This document shows, one piece after another, positions 7,570-8,615 of a stretch of DNA of 8,615 nucleotides (the first letter of the stretch is position 1; the number at the start of each line of letters is the position of its first letter). Origin of the DNA: an uncultured Ureaplasma sp. (GTDB lineage: Bacteria > Bacillota_I > Bacilli_A > Mycoplasmatales > Mycoplasmoidaceae); the NCBI GenBank assembly GCA_949295235.1, contig CASFKH010000028.1, positions 1 through 8,615 of the forward strand, given 5' to 3'. The position numbers and the translations under genes were made by a program. The notes beneath the pieces were generated by a model. The model was not told where the DNA came from. It made no database searches and saw nothing but the letters and a program-made list of their open reading frames with translations.

Positions 7570-8615
7570 TAATTTTCAAATTTTAAAACTTTAATAAAAA
7601 CATCTTGTGGAATCAACACTTTTCCAATTGCTTTTAATTTTTTCTTTCCCTCTTTTTGTTGTTCAAGTAATTTTTTCTTTCTAGATACATCTCCACCATA
7701 ACATTTTGCTAAAACATTTTTTCGATATGATTTAATAGTTTCTCTAGCAATTATTTTAGATCCAATTGCAGCTTGTATTGGAACTTCAAATTGGTGCTTA
7801 GGTATTAACGTCTTTAATTTTTCAACTATTAGTTTTGATTTTTGATATGCAAAATCTTGGTGAGTGATAAAACTAAGTGCATCAATTTTTTGACCATTTA
7901 ATAACATATCAACTTTAACAAGTTTTTCCTTATGATATCCTATTAATTCATAGTCCATTGTAGCATAACCTTTTGTAATAGATTTTAATCTATCAAAAAA
8001 TGAATACATTATCTCAGCTAAAGGAAGTTCATAAATTAATTTTCGTCTTGAATTATCTATATATTCTAAATCTAAATAATTTCCACGATAATCTTGACAT
8101 AATTCCATAATTGAGCCAACATAAGTATCAGGAGTAATTATTTCCATTTTTACGAATGGTTCTTGAATTTCTTTTATTTCATTTTTATCCATTAATTTGC
8201 ATGGATTATCAATTACTATAAATTCATTATTTGTTTTATATACATGATATTGAACAGATGGGGCAGTCATTATTAAATCAATATTAAATTCTCTACTGAT
8301 TCTTTCTTTTATAATCTCCATATGCAATAAACCTAAAAAACCACATCTAATACCAAAACCTAGTGCATTTGAAGTTTCATATTCATAGGTAAGTGAAGCA
8401 TCACTCAATGATATTTTAGACATTGCTTCTTTTAGTTCTTCAAACTTTGAAGTATCAATTGGGTATAATCCACAATATACCATTGGTTGAATAGTTTTGT
8501 ATCCTGGCAATGGAAATTCACATGGATGATCAAAACTTGTAATTGTGTCTCCAACATGTACATCTTTTGCATTTTTAATACTAGCTGAAATTCAACCAAC
8601 TTCTCCAGCTTGCAA
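7569..8615 (-). CDS. lepA: Elongation factor 4 (LepA), 5' end outside window
   Basis: The C-terminal 348 residues of LepA/EF4, the ribosome-associated translational GTPase implicated in back-translocation and initiation/biogenesis. The visible part starts in domain II ([16 protein letters not shown]) and continues with [20 protein letters not shown], domain III ([17 protein letters not shown]), domain V ([48 protein letters not shown]) and the LepA-specific C-terminal domain ([24 protein letters not shown], split here as [12 protein letters not shown] plus a basic tail, ending [10 protein letters not shown]). The GTPase domain is upstream of the window. The full protein should be about 600 residues. 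One TGA at 8592-8594 encodes Trp. The TTG at 8508-8510 is an internal Leu codon and not a start. The TAA stop (7569-7571) overlaps the ribosome binding site of the next gene. Confidence 0.97.

Noticed and set aside
8508..8510. TTG at 8508-8510 as the start of a short LepA
   Set aside because: The frame continues upstream to the window edge with family-matching LepA sequence; this is an internal Leu in PLPGYK.

Overview
The window is a gene-dense, strongly AT-rich stretch of a mollicute chromosome (Mycoplasma/Ureaplasma/Spiroplasma type). The clearest evidence is the genetic code: TGA must be read as tryptophan (code 4). With TGA as Trp, seven well-conserved proteins read through without a TAA or TAG; with TGA as stop, most of them fall into same-frame fragments whose joins lie inside recognisable family motifs. 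I count 14 in-frame TGA codons and no in-frame TGG in these genes. The species cannot be named from this sequence alone.

All seven genes are on the minus strand, so transcription runs from high to low coordinates: lepA (5' end outside the window) -> a PD-(D/E)xK, YqaJ-like putative nuclease (6717-7559) -> thiI (5501-6715) -> nrnA (4561-5538) -> dnaE (1644-4574) -> a stand-alone 5'-3' exonuclease (749-1642) -> mutM/fpg (1-738, 3' end outside the window). Junctions are very tight: 9 nt gap, 1 nt gap, 38 nt overlap, 14 nt overlap, 1 nt gap, 10 nt gap. There is no non-coding stretch longer than 10 nt, and I see no terminator, promoter, RNA gene, insertion sequence or CRISPR array. The most economical reading is one polycistronic unit with translational coupling at several junctions.

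Functionally the unit joins two themes. The promoter-proximal part concerns translation and RNA: LepA (EF4), ThiI (4-thiouridine in tRNA) and NrnA (nanoRNA / small-nucleotide phosphodiesterase). The distal part concerns DNA synthesis and repair: DnaE polymerase, a flap/5' exonuclease lacking any polymerase domain, and the 8-oxoguanine glycosylase MutM. The YqaJ-like nuclease is the least characterised member. From memory, dnaE-exonuclease-fpg and thiI-DHH gene neighbourhoods also occur in M. genitalium-type genomes; here the two blocks are fused.

Most interesting points: the orphan YqaJ/lambda-exonuclease-fold nuclease embedded among housekeeping genes; a QIKLF peptide at the extreme C-terminus of the exonuclease that looks like a sliding-clamp-binding motif (a possible bacterial analogue of PCNA-tethered FEN1); exclusive UGA use for Trp; a metal-site-degenerate PHP domain in DnaE; and a UGA-dependent C-terminal tail of ThiI that overlaps nrnA and contains its ribosome binding site.
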